Shown: piece after piece, positions 1 through 8,727 of the stretch
How positions within the stretch are numbered: the first letter of the stretch is position 1
How the letters are laid out: each line of letters starts with the position of its first letter
Source of the DNA: Actinomadura oligospora ATCC 43269
GTDB taxonomy: Bacteria > Actinomycetota > Actinomycetes > Streptosporangiales > Streptosporangiaceae
Length of the DNA stretch: 64,000 nt
Reading direction: 5' to 3'
NCBI RefSeq assembly: GCF_000518265.1
Contig: NZ_JADG01000016.1
Coordinates: forward strand, 214,733-278,732
The notes under the pieces: generated by a model
Database searches by the model: none
Told to the model about the DNA's origin: nothing
The model's input: the letters and a program-made list of their open reading frames with translations, nothing else
Made by a program: the position numbers and the translations under genes

Positions 1-115
1 CCCTTTGTGGCAGCACGTCCGGGGCCCCCGGGTTATCCACAGGCGGCCCGGGGTTCGCGTCGCACCCGGTGGAACGGGGAGACTGGAAGGTGACCGTAGG
101 AGATTGGGGGGACCG

Positions 116-1282
116 ATGGCCCGATTCGGTGACGGGCTGGCGTTCGGCCCGGACCTGACCGAGGCGGCCGAGACCGCCGTCCGGCAGGCCCGCGCGGAAC
201 TGTCCGCCGCACCCGACCTGGTCTGCGTCTTCGTCTCCGGCGGAGATCCGGACGAGGTCGAGTCCGCGGCCCGCCGGGCGCACGAGACGGCGGGGGCGCG
301 GGTGTTCCTCGGCTGCTCGGCGGCGGGGGTGATCGGCGGGGGCCGCGGCGTCGAGGGGCGCGGCGCGGTCAGCGCCTGGGCCGGGGTGCTGCCGGACGCG
401 CGGCTGACGCCGTTCCGCCTGGAGACCCTGAGGGCCGAGGACCGGCTGATCGTCGTCGGCATGCCCGAGAGCGGCGACGACGACGTGGTGGGCGTGCTGC
501 TCGCCGACCCCTTCAGCTTCCCGGTCGACGCGTTCGTCGAGCGGTCCGGCGAGGCGATGCCGGGGCTGCCGCTGGTCGGCGGCCTGGCGGACGGTCCCGA
601 ACGCGGCGCCGCCCGGGTGTTCGTCAACGGCGAGGCGTTCGGCGAGGGCGCGGTCGGGGTCGTCCTCGGCGGGGCGGTGAGCGCGGCGACCGTGGTCAGC
701 CAGGGCGCCCGTCCCATCGGCCCGGACATGGTCGTGACCAAGGCCGACGAGAACGTCCTCTACGAGCTGGCGGGCACCCCCGCGCTGTCGAAGCTGGAGG
801 AGGTCGTCCTCGCCCTGCCGCCGGACGAGCAGGAGCTCGCCGGCCGCGGCCTGCTGATCGGCGTCGCGATGGACGAGTACGCCGACGAGCACGAGCAGGG
901 CGACTTCCTCGTCCGGGGCGTCGTCGGCGCCGACGAGGACACCGGCGCCATCGCGATCGGCGACGTGGTCGACATCGGACGCACCGTCCGGTTCCAGGTG
1001 CGCGACGCCGACGCGGCCGACGCCGACCTCGCCGCGTTGCTCGAGCGCTTCGACCTCGCGGACGTCGAGGGCGCGCTGCTGTTCTCCTGCAACGGGCGCG
1101 GCCAGGCCATGTTCCCCGACTCCGACCACGACGCGAAGCTGCTGCACCGCGCGTTCGGCGGCGCGGCGGGCGTCGGCGGGTTCTTCGCCGCGGGCGAGAT
1201 CGGGCCGGTCGGCGGACGCAACCACGTCCACGGTTTCACCGCGTCCATCCTCGCCTTCGGACCCACGGGAGACGACCAGTGA
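116..1282 (+). CDS. FIST-domain sensory protein
   Basis: A 388-aa cytosolic protein with a FIST_N-like half (about residues 20-200, including GCSAAGVI near 66) and a FIST_C-like half (about 215-375, with SCNGRG near 324). FIST domains are thought to sense small ligands such as amino acids. No kinase, cyclase or methyl-accepting output domain is fused, so it is a stand-alone receptor. I chose the ATG at 116 because a purine-rich run (GGGGG) lies just upstream; an in-frame start at base 5 has no ribosome site. The stop overlaps the GTG of the following ROK gene by four bases, implying translational coupling. The ligand is unknown. Confidence 0.85.
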   Translation: MARFGDGLAFGPDLTEAAETAVRQARAELSAAPDLVCVFVSGGDPDEVESAARRAHETAGARVFLGCSAAGVIGGGRGVEGRGAVSAWAGVLPDARLTPFRLETLRAEDRLIVVGMPESGDDDVVGVLLADPFSFPVDAFVERSGEAMPGLPLVGGLADGPERGAARVFVNGEAFGEGAVGVVLGGAVSAATVVSQGARPIGPDMVVTKADENVLYELAGTPALSKLEEVVLALPPDEQELAGRGLLIGVAMDEYADEHEQGDFLVRGVVGADEDTGAIAIGDVVDIGRTVRFQVRDADAADADLAALLERFDLADVEGALLFSCNGRGQAMFPDSDHDAKLLHRAFGGAAGVGGFFAAGEIGPVGGRNHVHGFTASILAFGPTGDDQ

Positions 1283-2328
1283 CCAGCACGCTCGTCCCGC
1301 GCCCGTCGGTGGAGACGGCCACCGGGGAGGTCCTCGCGGCGGTGCCCGCGCCCGTCCCGGAGACGTCCCCCCAGGCCGTCCCGGACCGGGACGCCGACGC
1401 GCCCGTCCTCGCGATCGACATCGGCGGCACCAAGCTCGCCGCCGCCGTTGTGGAGCCGGGCGGGCGGATCGCCGTGTACGACCGCGTCCCGACGCCGAAC
1501 AACCCGGCGATGGACGCCGAGGGCCTGTGGCGCACGCTCGCCGCGCTGCTGGAGAAGCTGCTCGCCGAGGCGGGCGGGCCCGACCTCGCCGGTGTCGGCG
1601 TCGGCTGCGGCGGCCCCATGACCTGGCCGGACGCGCACGTCTCCCCGCTGAACATCCCCGCCTGGCGCGGTTTCCCGCTCCGCGACCGGCTGAGCGAGAC
1701 CTACCCGGGGATGCCCGTCCGCGTCCACAACGACGCGATCTGCCTGGCGATCGGGGAGCACTGGCGCGGCGCGGGCCGGGGCCGCGACAACATGCTCGGC
1801 ATGGTCGTGTCGACCGGCGTCGGCGGCGGCCTCATCCTGAACGGCCACCTCATCGACGGCGCGAGCGGCAACGCCGGGCACATCGGCCACATCATCGTCG
1901 ACCCCGACGGCCCGCCCTGCGGCTGCGGCGGCCGCGGCTGCCTGGAGGCCGTCGCCCGCGGCCCCGCCCTGGTGGACTGGGCCCGCGAACAGGGCTGGCC
2001 CGGCACCACCGGCGTCGCCCTCGCCGCCGACGCCCGCCGGGGCCACCCCGTCGCCCAGGCCGCGATGCGCCGCGCGGGCCGGGCCCTCGGCCTCGCCATC
2101 GCGTCCGCGACCCACCTCTGCGACCTGGAGGTCGTGTCGATCGGCGGCGGCATCTCCCAGGCGGGCGCCCTCGTGTTCGACCCCCTGGAGGAGACCCTCC
2201 GCACCCACGCCCGCATGGACTACGCCCGCAGGGTCAGCGTCGTCCCCGCCGCCCTGGGCCAGACCGCCGGCCTGGTCGGCGCCGCGGCCCTCGTCTTCGA
2301 AGCCACCAAGTACTGGTCCGCCGACTGA
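1279..2328 (+). CDS. ROK family sugar kinase / regulator-like protein
   Basis: A 349-aa ROK protein. The phosphate-binding DIGGTK motif is at about 47-52, the catalytic Asp lies in HNDA near 152, and the ROK zinc motif CGCGGRGC is near 214, preceded by the conserved GHIGH. There is no N-terminal helix-turn-helix, so it should be a sugar kinase (glucokinase or N-acetylmannosamine/N-acetylglucosamine kinase type) rather than a repressor. About 45 Pro/Ala-rich residues precede the domain. It overlaps the FIST gene by GTGA and is probably co-transcribed with it. The stop codon lies inside the first unit of the tandem repeat that follows. The substrate cannot be read from the sequence. Confidence 0.88.
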   Translation: MTSTLVPRPSVETATGEVLAAVPAPVPETSPQAVPDRDADAPVLAIDIGGTKLAAAVVEPGGRIAVYDRVPTPNNPAMDAEGLWRTLAALLEKLLAEAGGPDLAGVGVGCGGPMTWPDAHVSPLNIPAWRGFPLRDRLSETYPGMPVRVHNDAICLAIGEHWRGAGRGRDNMLGMVVSTGVGGGLILNGHLIDGASGNAGHIGHIIVDPDGPPCGCGGRGCLEAVARGPALVDWAREQGWPGTTGVALAADARRGHPVAQAAMRRAGRALGLAIASATHLCDLEVVSIGGGISQAGALVFDPLEETLRTHARMDYARRVSVVPAALGQTAGLVGAAALVFEATKYWSAD

Positions 2329-2446
2329 CCGTCGGTGCGCGGTCCGCCGACTGACCGTCGGTGCGCGGTCCGCCGACTGACCGCCGGAGCACGGTCCCTC
2401 GGCTGATCGTCGGTGCGCGGTCCCTCGGCTGACCGCCGCAGGCGGT
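2318..2446. repeat. Degenerate 26-bp tandem repeat, five copies
   Basis: Five head-to-tail units begin at 2318, 2344, 2370, 2396 and 2422. The first two are identical 26-mers (core CCGACTGACCGTCGG); the others diverge to a CCCTCGGCTGA form, and the last is 25 bases. The array starts inside the final codons of the ROK gene, and the first unit supplies its TGA stop. No coding frame or stable terminator is evident, and the rest of the gap to 2611 holds nothing recognisable. Confidence 0.9.
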
Positions 2447-2611
2447 CCCCAGGCTGAAGGCTGATCGTCGAGGGCCCTGGGATGCCAGGGGGTGCCCGAG
2501 GCCCCGCCCGGGGCGACTCGACCGTTCCCTTGCGGCCCGGTGCGGAGGTGATCGAAGAAGAACGATCATCCGGGGTGCTGCTGGGGGTGGGGCGCGTGGC
2601 AGGATGCGGGG

Positions 2612-3826
2612 GTGGTCACCGTCCCGCTCAAAGACGTCCAGGACGCGCGTGAGCTGCTCTCCGCCGTCGCCGTGCCGACGCCGCTGATCCCCTCCCGCGC
2701 GCTGTCGGAGGCGATCGGCGGCCCGGTCCTGCTCAAGTGCGAGAACCTCCAGCGCACCGGATCGTTCAAGATCCGCGGCGCGTACGTGCGGATCGCCCGG
2801 CTCACCGAGGAGGAACGGGCGCGGGGCGTCGTCGCGGCCAGCGCCGGCAACCACGCGCAGGGCGTCGCGCTCGCCGCGTCCATGCTCGGCGCGAAGGCCA
2901 CGGTGTTCATGCCGGTGGGCGCGCCACTGCCGAAGGTCGCCGCGACCCGTGGCTACGGCGCCGAGGTGGTGTTCCCCGGCCCGACCGTGGACGACTGCCT
3001 GGAGGCCGCCGCCGAGTACGCCGAGGAGCGCGGCGCGGTGTTCATCCACCCGTTCGACCACCAGGACGTGGTCGCCGGGCAGGGGACCATCGGCCTGGAG
3101 ATCCTCGAGCAGTGCCCGGACGTCCGGACGGTCGTCGGCGCGGTCGGCGGCGGCGGGCTGATGTCGGGCGTCGCGACCGCGATCAAGCAGGCCGCCGACC
3201 ATCCGGTCAAGATCGTCGGGGCGCAGGCCAAGCGCGCCGCCGCGTTCCCCGCGTCGCTGGCCGCCGGGCACCCGGTGCGGATCGACCTCCAGCCGACGAT
3301 GGCCGACGGGATCTCCGTCGGCCGCCCGGGCGACCTGACGTACGAGCTGGTCAGCGAGCTGCTCGACGCCGTCGTGACGGTGACCGAGGAGTCCATCTCG
3401 CAGGCCCTGCTGCTCTGCCTGGAGCGTGCCAAGCAGGTCGTCGAACCGGCGGGCGCGGCGGGCGTCGCGGCGCTGCTGGAGCACTCCTACGCCGTCCGGA
3501 CGCCGGTCGTGGCGATCCTGTCCGGTGGGAACATCGACCCGCTGCTCATGGCGAAGGTCCTGCGGCACGGCCTGGCGGGCGCGGGCCGGTACCTGGTCGT
3601 CCGCTGCCGCCTGAAGGACCGTCCGGGCGCGCTGGTCACGCTTCTCAGCGAGCTCGCCGGGTTCGGCGTGAACGTGCTGGACGTCGTGCACGAGCGCGTC
3701 GCCGCCCGCCTCCCCGTCGAGGAGGCCGAGGTGCTGCTCCAGCTGGAGACGCGCGGCACCGAGCACAGCGAAGAGGTCACCCGCCGCCTCCGCGAACGCG
3801 GCTACACCCTCACCATCGGCGGCTGA
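2612..3826 (+). CDS. ilvA: Threonine dehydratase (threonine ammonia-lyase) with ACT domain
   Basis: A PLP-dependent enzyme of 404 aa converting threonine (or serine) to 2-oxobutanoate (or pyruvate) and ammonia, the entry step of isoleucine synthesis or a catabolic variant. The PLP lysine is K53 in SFKIRGAY, and the phosphate-binding GGGGLMSG loop is near 183. A single ACT-type domain occupies about residues 325-404 (KDRPGALVTLLSELAGFGVN). The length fits the short, single-ACT form (TdcB/IlvA-like of actinomycetes) rather than the 500-aa biosynthetic form with a double domain. The start is GTG, with only weak upstream purines. It is monocistronic: the next gene is on the opposite strand. Confidence 0.88.
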   Translation: MVTVPLKDVQDARELLSAVAVPTPLIPSRALSEAIGGPVLLKCENLQRTGSFKIRGAYVRIARLTEEERARGVVAASAGNHAQGVALAASMLGAKATVFMPVGAPLPKVAATRGYGAEVVFPGPTVDDCLEAAAEYAEERGAVFIHPFDHQDVVAGQGTIGLEILEQCPDVRTVVGAVGGGGLMSGVATAIKQAADHPVKIVGAQAKRAAAFPASLAAGHPVRIDLQPTMADGISVGRPGDLTYELVSELLDAVVTVTEESISQALLLCLERAKQVVEPAGAAGVAALLEHSYAVRTPVVAILSGGNIDPLLMAKVLRHGLAGAGRYLVVRCRLKDRPGALVTLLSELAGFGVNVLDVVHERVAARLPVEEAEVLLQLETRGTEHSEEVTRRLRERGYTLTIGG

Positions 3827-3870
3827 CCGAGCGTCCGCAAGGTCTCCGGCGCGGGCGGGGGCGGGGGCGG

Positions 3871-4647
3871 TCAGCGGGAGTTGGCGCGCTGGTACTGGCG
3901 GACGGCCAGGAACCCGAACACGACCATCAGCCCCCCGCACCAGGCCAGCGCCTGCCACACGGCGGGGAAGGGGTGGAAGACGGGCGGGCCGATGAACAGC
4001 CCGCGCGTGGCGTTCACGATCTTGGTGATGGGGTTGACCTGGGCCCACGCGCGCAGCCAGTCCGGCATCGTCTCCAGCGGGACGAACGCGTTGCTGGTGA
4101 AGGTCAGCGGGAACAGCCAGATGATCCCCGCGATGTTGGCGGCCTCGGCGTTGCGCACCGACAGCCCGATCCACGCGCCGATCGACCCGAACGCCAGGAC
4201 GGTCGCCGCGAACATCCCGAACCCGCCGAGCGCCCCCCAGAACCCGCCGGTGAACCGGAATCCGACCAGCAGCCCGACGAGCACCATGACGACCGCGACG
4301 AACATGTTGCGGACCAGGTCCGAGCCCATCCGGCCGACCAGGACCGCCGAGCGCGCCATCGGCAGCGAGCGGAACCGGTCGATCAGGCCCTTCTGCATGT
4401 CGTCGGCGAGCCCGGTGGAGATCCCGGCGGTCGCGAACGTCATGGACTGGGCGAAGATCCCGACCATGAGGTACTGGACGGCGTCCACGCCGGGCGGCAT
4501 CCGGAGCGCGCCGCCGAACACGTACCGGAACAGCAGCACGAACATGACCGGCTGGATCAGCGAGAAGAACAGCAGCTCCGGGATGCGCGGGACCTGCCGC
4601 AGGTGCCGCTTGGTCATCTCCCAGCCGTCGGAGAGCACGTAGCTCAC
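3871..4647 (-). CDS. ABC-2 type exporter permease (DrrB-like)
   Basis: A 258-aa integral membrane protein with about six hydrophobic segments (first near 25-50, last near 225-250) and the ABC-2 permease/DrrB organisation. The coupling region reads GLADDMQKGLIDRFRSLPMARSAVLVGR. It should form the membrane half of a dimeric exporter with the ATPase encoded just upstream, which its GTG start overlaps by four bases (GTGA). Family members export antibiotics, lipids or glycopeptide precursors; the cargo is unknown. I took the GTG at 4647 because it makes the coupled overlap and the protein then aligns to the usual length. Confidence 0.9.
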   Translation of the reverse strand: MSYVLSDGWEMTKRHLRQVPRIPELLFFSLIQPVMFVLLFRYVFGGALRMPPGVDAVQYLMVGIFAQSMTFATAGISTGLADDMQKGLIDRFRSLPMARSAVLVGRMGSDLVRNMFVAVVMVLVGLLVGFRFTGGFWGALGGFGMFAATVLAFGSIGAWIGLSVRNAEAANIAGIIWLFPLTFTSNAFVPLETMPDWLRAWAQVNPITKIVNATRGLFIGPPVFHPFPAVWQALAWCGGLMVVFGFLAVRQYQRANSR

Positions 4648-5606
4648 GCCTCGACCGCCTCCTCCTCCGCCTTGTGGCCGGTGAGCGCGAGGAACACCTC
4701 GTCCAGGGTGGGACGGCGCAGCCCGACGTCGTGGGCCTCGATGCCGAGGCCGTCCAGGGCGTTCACGACGGCGACCAGGCTGCGCGTGCCCTCCCGGACG
4801 GGCGCGGACACCGTGCTGGTCTCCTCGTCGACCTCGGGATCCTCGCCGGTGACCCCGAGGACGGCCGCCGCGGCCCTGCTGACCGCCGCCGGGCTCGGCA
4901 CGGTGAACTGCACCCGCTCGCCGCCGACCATCGCCTTGAGCTGGTCGGACGTGCCGCGCGCGATCACCGTGCCGTGGTCGATGATGACGATGTCGTCGGC
5001 GAGCTCGTCGGCCTCCTCGAGGTACTGCGTGGTGAGCAGCAGCGTCGCGCCGTCCCGGACCAGGGCGCGGATGATCTCCCACATGCCCATCCGGCCGCGC
5101 GGGTCGAGGCCGGTGGTCGGCTCGTCCAGGAAGATGATCTTCGGCCGGACGACCAGCGCCGCGGCCAGGTCGAGGCGGCGGCGCATCCCGCCGGAGTAGG
5201 TCTTGGCGGGCCGGTCGGCGGCGTCGGTGAGCCGGAACCGGTCGAGCAGCTCGTCCGCCCGCGCCGCCGCCTCCCGCTTCGGCAGGTGGTAGAGGCGGCC
5301 GAACATGTCCAGGTTCTCGCGTCCGGTGAGGTACTCGTCCACGGCCGCGTACTGCCCGGACAGTCCCATGATGGTGCGGACGGCGTTCGGCTCGGCCACC
5401 ACGTCGTGCCCGCCGACCAGGGCCCGACCGCCGTCCGGGCGCAGCAGCGTGGTCAGCATCCGCACCATGGTGGTCTTGCCCGCGCCGTTCGGCCCGAGCA
5501 TGCCGAGCACCGTCCCCGCCGGGACGGCGAGGTCCACCCCGCTCACGGCGTGGACCTTCCCGAACCGCTTGACCAGCCCCTCGGCGACGATCACGTTCTC
5601 GCTCAC
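4644..5606 (-). CDS. ABC exporter ATP-binding protein (DrrA-like)
   Basis: The 320-aa ATPase of a daunorubicin-resistance-type exporter. Walker A GPNGAGKTT is at about 38-46, the signature is YSGGMRRR, Walker B is IIFLDEP followed by TTGLDPRGR, and the switch is TTQYLEEAD. The DrrA C-terminal extension (about 225-310, ending LRRPTLDEVFLALTG) is present. I chose GTG at 5606 because TAGGGGGC precedes it by a short spacer; an in-frame ATG at 5630 lacks such a site. It is the first gene of a two-gene operon with the permease. A small inverted repeat (TTGCC...GGCAA) overlaps its translation start and could be an operator. Confidence 0.92.
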   Translation of the reverse strand: MSENVIVAEGLVKRFGKVHAVSGVDLAVPAGTVLGMLGPNGAGKTTMVRMLTTLLRPDGGRALVGGHDVVAEPNAVRTIMGLSGQYAAVDEYLTGRENLDMFGRLYHLPKREAAARADELLDRFRLTDAADRPAKTYSGGMRRRLDLAAALVVRPKIIFLDEPTTGLDPRGRMGMWEIIRALVRDGATLLLTTQYLEEADELADDIVIIDHGTVIARGTSDQLKAMVGGERVQFTVPSPAAVSRAAAAVLGVTGEDPEVDEETSTVSAPVREGTRSLVAVVNALDGLGIEAHDVGLRRPTLDEVFLALTGHKAEEEAVEA

Positions 5607-5607
5607 G

Positions 5608-5624
5608 TTGCCCCCTAGAGGCAA
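5608..5624. promoter_or_regulatory. Candidate operator at the ABC exporter start
   Basis: Five-base arms TTGCC and GGCAA are separated by seven bases directly upstream of the GTG of the ATPase gene and overlap its ribosome-binding region. Repressor-sized palindromes here are common for drug exporters, but no regulator gene is adjacent. Suggestive only. Confidence 0.35.
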
Positions 5625-5664
5625 CATCATAGGGCGACCGTACGCCTACCAGGAGTTATGTAAA

Positions 5665-5690
5665 GGGCGGCCCACCATCGTGGGCCGCCC
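5665..5690 (-). terminator. Hairpin terminator of the M1 peptidase cluster
   Basis: A perfect 11-bp stem (GGGCGGCCCAC / GTGGGCCGCCC) with a CATC loop sits 12 bases past the stop of the last M1 gene. On the minus strand it is followed by TTTACAT. It separates the peptidase cluster from the ABC exporter operon. Confidence 0.75.
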
Positions 5691-5701
5691 TCCGATCACA
5701 C

Positions 5702-7132
5702 CTACAGCGACGGCTTTCCTTCGCTGTAGATCCAGTCGTGGGCCCACTTGGAGACGTCCTTGTGGGAGACCTGCTGGGCGAGCCGGACGAACTGGGCGGT
5801 GGAGCCGGTGCCGCCGCGGTGGACGCTCTGCCACGTGCGCAGGAGCCGGAAGAACGCCCGGTCGCCGATCTGCTTGCGCAGGACGTGGATCGCGGCGCCC
5901 GCGCGGTCGTAGACCAGCGCGTCGAAGATGTGGTCGCGTCCCGGGTTCGAGACGACGCCCTTCCACAGGTCGTCGGTGGCGGCCGTGGAGTAGACGTCCT
6001 GGAAGTTCTTCTCGATTGGCGTGTTGGTGAACTTCTCCTGCCAGAGCCACTCGGAGTAGGTGGCGAAGCCCTCGTTCAGCCAGATGTCGGACCAGCGGTA
6101 CGGCGCGACGCTGTCGCCGAACCACTGGTGGCCGAGCTCGTGCGCGAGCAGCGAGCCGGACGGGACGGTCCCGGGGCGCCGGTACAGGTCGTAGACCGGA
6201 CGGCCCTGCGTCTCCAGCGCGTAGCCGACCTTCGCGGCGACCGTGATCCCGCCCGTGGACGACCAGGGGTAGCGGCCGTAGAGGGACGACTCCCAGTCGA
6301 CGATCTGCGCCGTCTGGGTGTTGAACTGGCGGGCCTTGTCCGCCGGGATCCTCAAGTTCACGTCGGTGTAGGTCAGATTCGGGCGGCCGGTCGCCGTCCG
6401 GCCCCTGACCTCGTCGTACTTCCCGATCGCGATCATCGCGAGCTCGCTGGCCATGGGCTGGTCCATGACCCAGCGGGTGGTCGTCCAGCCGCCGCGGGAG
6501 CGCTTGCCGACCAGGTCGCCGTTCGTGATGGAGGTGAGGCCCGCGGGCGCGGTGAGGGTGAAGCCGTAGGTGGCCTTCTCGGTCGGGTGGTCGTCCACGG
6601 GATAGACCGTGGCGGCGCCGATCGGCTGGTTCAGCATGAGCCCGCCGTCGGCCGTCGGGGCCCAGCCGGAGACGCCGAGCGCGGGGTCGTTGATGGTCTG
6701 CGGGACGCCCGAGTAGGCGACCGTGACCGTGAACCGCTTGCCCTTGCGCAGCCCCTTCGGCGGTGTGATCACCAGCTCCTGGGTGCCCTGCCGGGTGTAG
6801 GACGCCCTGCGCCCGTCCACGGTGAGGTTCTTGATGGTGAGGCCCTGGAAGTCCAGGTCGAACCGGGAGAGGTTCTGCGTGGCGCGCGCCTGGACGGACG
6901 TGACGGCGTCGATGCCCTTGGTCGCCGGGTCGTACTTCAGGCCGATCTCGTAGTGGATCGGCGTGTACCCGCCGTTGCCCATCTCGGGGAAGTAGGGGTC
7001 GCCCGCGCCGGCGGCGCCGGGCGTGAACCGGGGCGGCGCGGCGTCCGAGGGCAGCGCCGCGGCCAGGGTGGCGGCCAGCGCGAGGCCGGCGGTGACGGCG
7101 GTGGTCGTGAGCGCTCTGGGGACTCTGCTCAT
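5702..7132 (-). CDS. Secreted M1 family metallopeptidase (copy A)
   Basis: A 476-aa zinc aminopeptidase-like protein. The Sec signal peptide (about 1-32) ends at an Ala-rich SDAAP site. The zinc site HELGH starts at about 331 and is followed 18 residues later by the Glu ligand (LNEGFATY). The usual exopeptidase motif GxMEN is replaced by YALETQ, and the catalytic Tyr is probably in VYDRAG. The length is about half that of classical M1 enzymes: the C-terminal HEAT-like domain is absent. I chose ATG at 7132 because AAGGATGAGG lies just upstream; ATG 7141 is the alternative. It is the last of four tandem paralogues and is followed by a terminator. Confidence 0.9.
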   Translation of the reverse strand: MSRVPRALTTTAVTAGLALAATLAAALPSDAAPPRFTPGAAGAGDPYFPEMGNGGYTPIHYEIGLKYDPATKGIDAVTSVQARATQNLSRFDLDFQGLTIKNLTVDGRRASYTRQGTQELVITPPKGLRKGKRFTVTVAYSGVPQTINDPALGVSGWAPTADGGLMLNQPIGAATVYPVDDHPTEKATYGFTLTAPAGLTSITNGDLVGKRSRGGWTTTRWVMDQPMASELAMIAIGKYDEVRGRTATGRPNLTYTDVNLRIPADKARQFNTQTAQIVDWESSLYGRYPWSSTGGITVAAKVGYALETQGRPVYDLYRRPGTVPSGSLLAHELGHQWFGDSVAPYRWSDIWLNEGFATYSEWLWQEKFTNTPIEKNFQDVYSTAATDDLWKGVVSNPGRDHIFDALVYDRAGAAIHVLRKQIGDRAFFRLLRTWQSVHRGGTGSTAQFVRLAQQVSHKDVSKWAHDWIYSEGKPSL

Positions 7133-7209
7133 GCGCCTCATCCTTGCGAGGGAAATCGTCCGCCCCAGAATTTCCCTGCCGTCACCGTGTGATCAAGCGC
7201 GAAACGATC

Positions 7210-8727
7210 TCAAATTCGCGGCTTGCCCGACGTATGGAGCCAGGCGTCGAACATCGGGCCGAGGTTCCGGTGGCCGACCCGCTCGGCGACCGCGACGAAC
7301 TGCTGCGTGGTGCCGGTGCTGTGCGCGCGGTCGTGCGCCCACGTCCGCAGGATCCTGAAGAACGTGCGGTCGCCGACGGTCTTCCGCAGCATGTGCAGCG
7401 TCATCGCGCCGCGTGTGTAGACGGGGAAGAACGCGAACAGCTGGTCGCGGCCGGGGTCGCCGGTCTCGCGCTTCCAGGCGGCGTCGGACGCGGGCCGCTT
7501 GTACGCCTCGTCGAAGGAGTGCTGGGCGGTCGGGCCGCCGTGCTGCTCCTGCCAGAGCCACTCGGCGTAGGTCGCGAAGCCCTCGTTCAGCCAGATGTCC
7601 TTCCAGCGCGCGAGGCTGACGCTGTCGCCGAACCACTGGTGCGCCAGCTCGTGGACGACCAGCAGCTGCTCGGCGTCCCCGTGGTAGACGGGCCGGTCCT
7701 GGGTCTCCAGCGAGTAGCCGACATCGATGGCCCCCTCGACGCCGCCGGTCGAGTCGAACGGGAACCGCCCGAAGAGGGAGCTCTCCCAGTCGGTGACGCG
7801 TGCGGTGGTGGTCTGGAGCCGGTCCGCCATGCCCGCGACGCCGCCCCCGCGCCGTCCCTTGGCCCTGCCTCCGGCCGCGGCCCTGCCCTTGATCTTGGTC
7901 ACCGGCGCGCCGTCGAGGGTGGTGGAGACCGCGCTGATCGAGCGCACGCCCTTCGGCGTCCGTCCGTCCCGCACGATGTACTTCCCGATCGCGACCATGG
8001 CGAGATAGCTCGCCATCGGACGCGTCGACGACCACGTGAACGTGCTGTTCGCGCCCTTCTGGACCGTCCCGTGGGGTTCGCCGTTCGCGACCGCGCCGAA
8101 CCCCTTCGGGACCGTCACGTGGAACGCGTAGGTGGCCTTGTCGGACGGATGGGAGTTCAGCGGGAACCACGTCTCGGACCCGGTCGGCTGCGACAGCGTG
8201 ATGACGCCGTCCTTGGTGGGCAGCCAGCCCGTCCTGCCGAGGATCGGGTCCTGGAGGACGCGCGGCCTGCCCGAGTACCGCACCGTGACGGCGAACCGGG
8301 CGCCCTTCGGGATCCCGGCGGGCGGCGTGATCACGAGCTCCTGGCCCTGCCGCGTGTAGGTCGCGGGACGGCCGTCCACGCGCAGGTCGGAGATCGTGTT
8401 GCCGACGAAGTCGAGGTCGAACCGGGACAGGTTCTGCGTCGCGGTCGCGGTGACCGTCGTCGTCGCGGTGATCCGCCTGCCCTTCGGCCGGTAGGCGAGG
8501 GCGATGTCGTAGTGGGCGGCGTCGAAGCCGCCGTTCCCCGCCTCCGGGAAGTACGGGTCCCCGGCGCCCGCCGTTCCGGGCGTGAACTGCGGTCCGGCGG
8601 GGGAACTCGGCGCGGGCGTCCGGAATCCCACGCCGATACCGGAGCCCGCACCGGCACCCGCGCCGGCGACCGGAGTGCACGCCATGATCGGGGACATCAG
8701 CAGCACCGTCGCCGCCCGTTTGGTCAC
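7210..8727 (-). CDS. Probable lipoprotein M1 family metallopeptidase (copy B)
   Basis: A 505-aa paralogue with zinc motif HELAH near 359, the downstream Glu in LNEGFATYAEW, and SLETQ in place of GxMEN. The N-terminus (a hydrophobic stretch ending LLMSPIMAC) looks like a lipoprotein signal with Cys at about 17, although the lipobox is weak (I-M-A-C). A Gly/Ala/Arg-rich loop of about 25 residues (near 270-295) precedes the catalytic domain and is missing in copies A and C. Its GTG overlaps the stop of copy C by four bases, so the two are co-translated; a second GTG at 8730 is possible. It should cleave N-terminal residues of peptides at the cell surface. Confidence 0.88.
   Translation of the reverse strand: MTKRAATVLLMSPIMACTPVAGAGAGAGSGIGVGFRTPAPSSPAGPQFTPGTAGAGDPYFPEAGNGGFDAAHYDIALAYRPKGRRITATTTVTATATQNLSRFDLDFVGNTISDLRVDGRPATYTRQGQELVITPPAGIPKGARFAVTVRYSGRPRVLQDPILGRTGWLPTKDGVITLSQPTGSETWFPLNSHPSDKATYAFHVTVPKGFGAVANGEPHGTVQKGANSTFTWSSTRPMASYLAMVAIGKYIVRDGRTPKGVRSISAVSTTLDGAPVTKIKGRAAAGGRAKGRRGGGVAGMADRLQTTTARVTDWESSLFGRFPFDSTGGVEGAIDVGYSLETQDRPVYHGDAEQLLVVHELAHQWFGDSVSLARWKDIWLNEGFATYAEWLWQEQHGGPTAQHSFDEAYKRPASDAAWKRETGDPGRDQLFAFFPVYTRGAMTLHMLRKTVGDRTFFRILRTWAHDRAHSTGTTQQFVAVAERVGHRNLGPMFDAWLHTSGKPRI

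Noticed and set aside
33..41. Perfect DnaA box TTATCCACA
   Set aside because: A single box with no others nearby and no dnaA/dnaN context; not an origin.
2234..4174. Long minus-strand open frame across the threonine dehydratase gene
   Set aside because: Lacks family motifs and is a high-GC shadow of ilvA, whose plus-strand motifs are clear.
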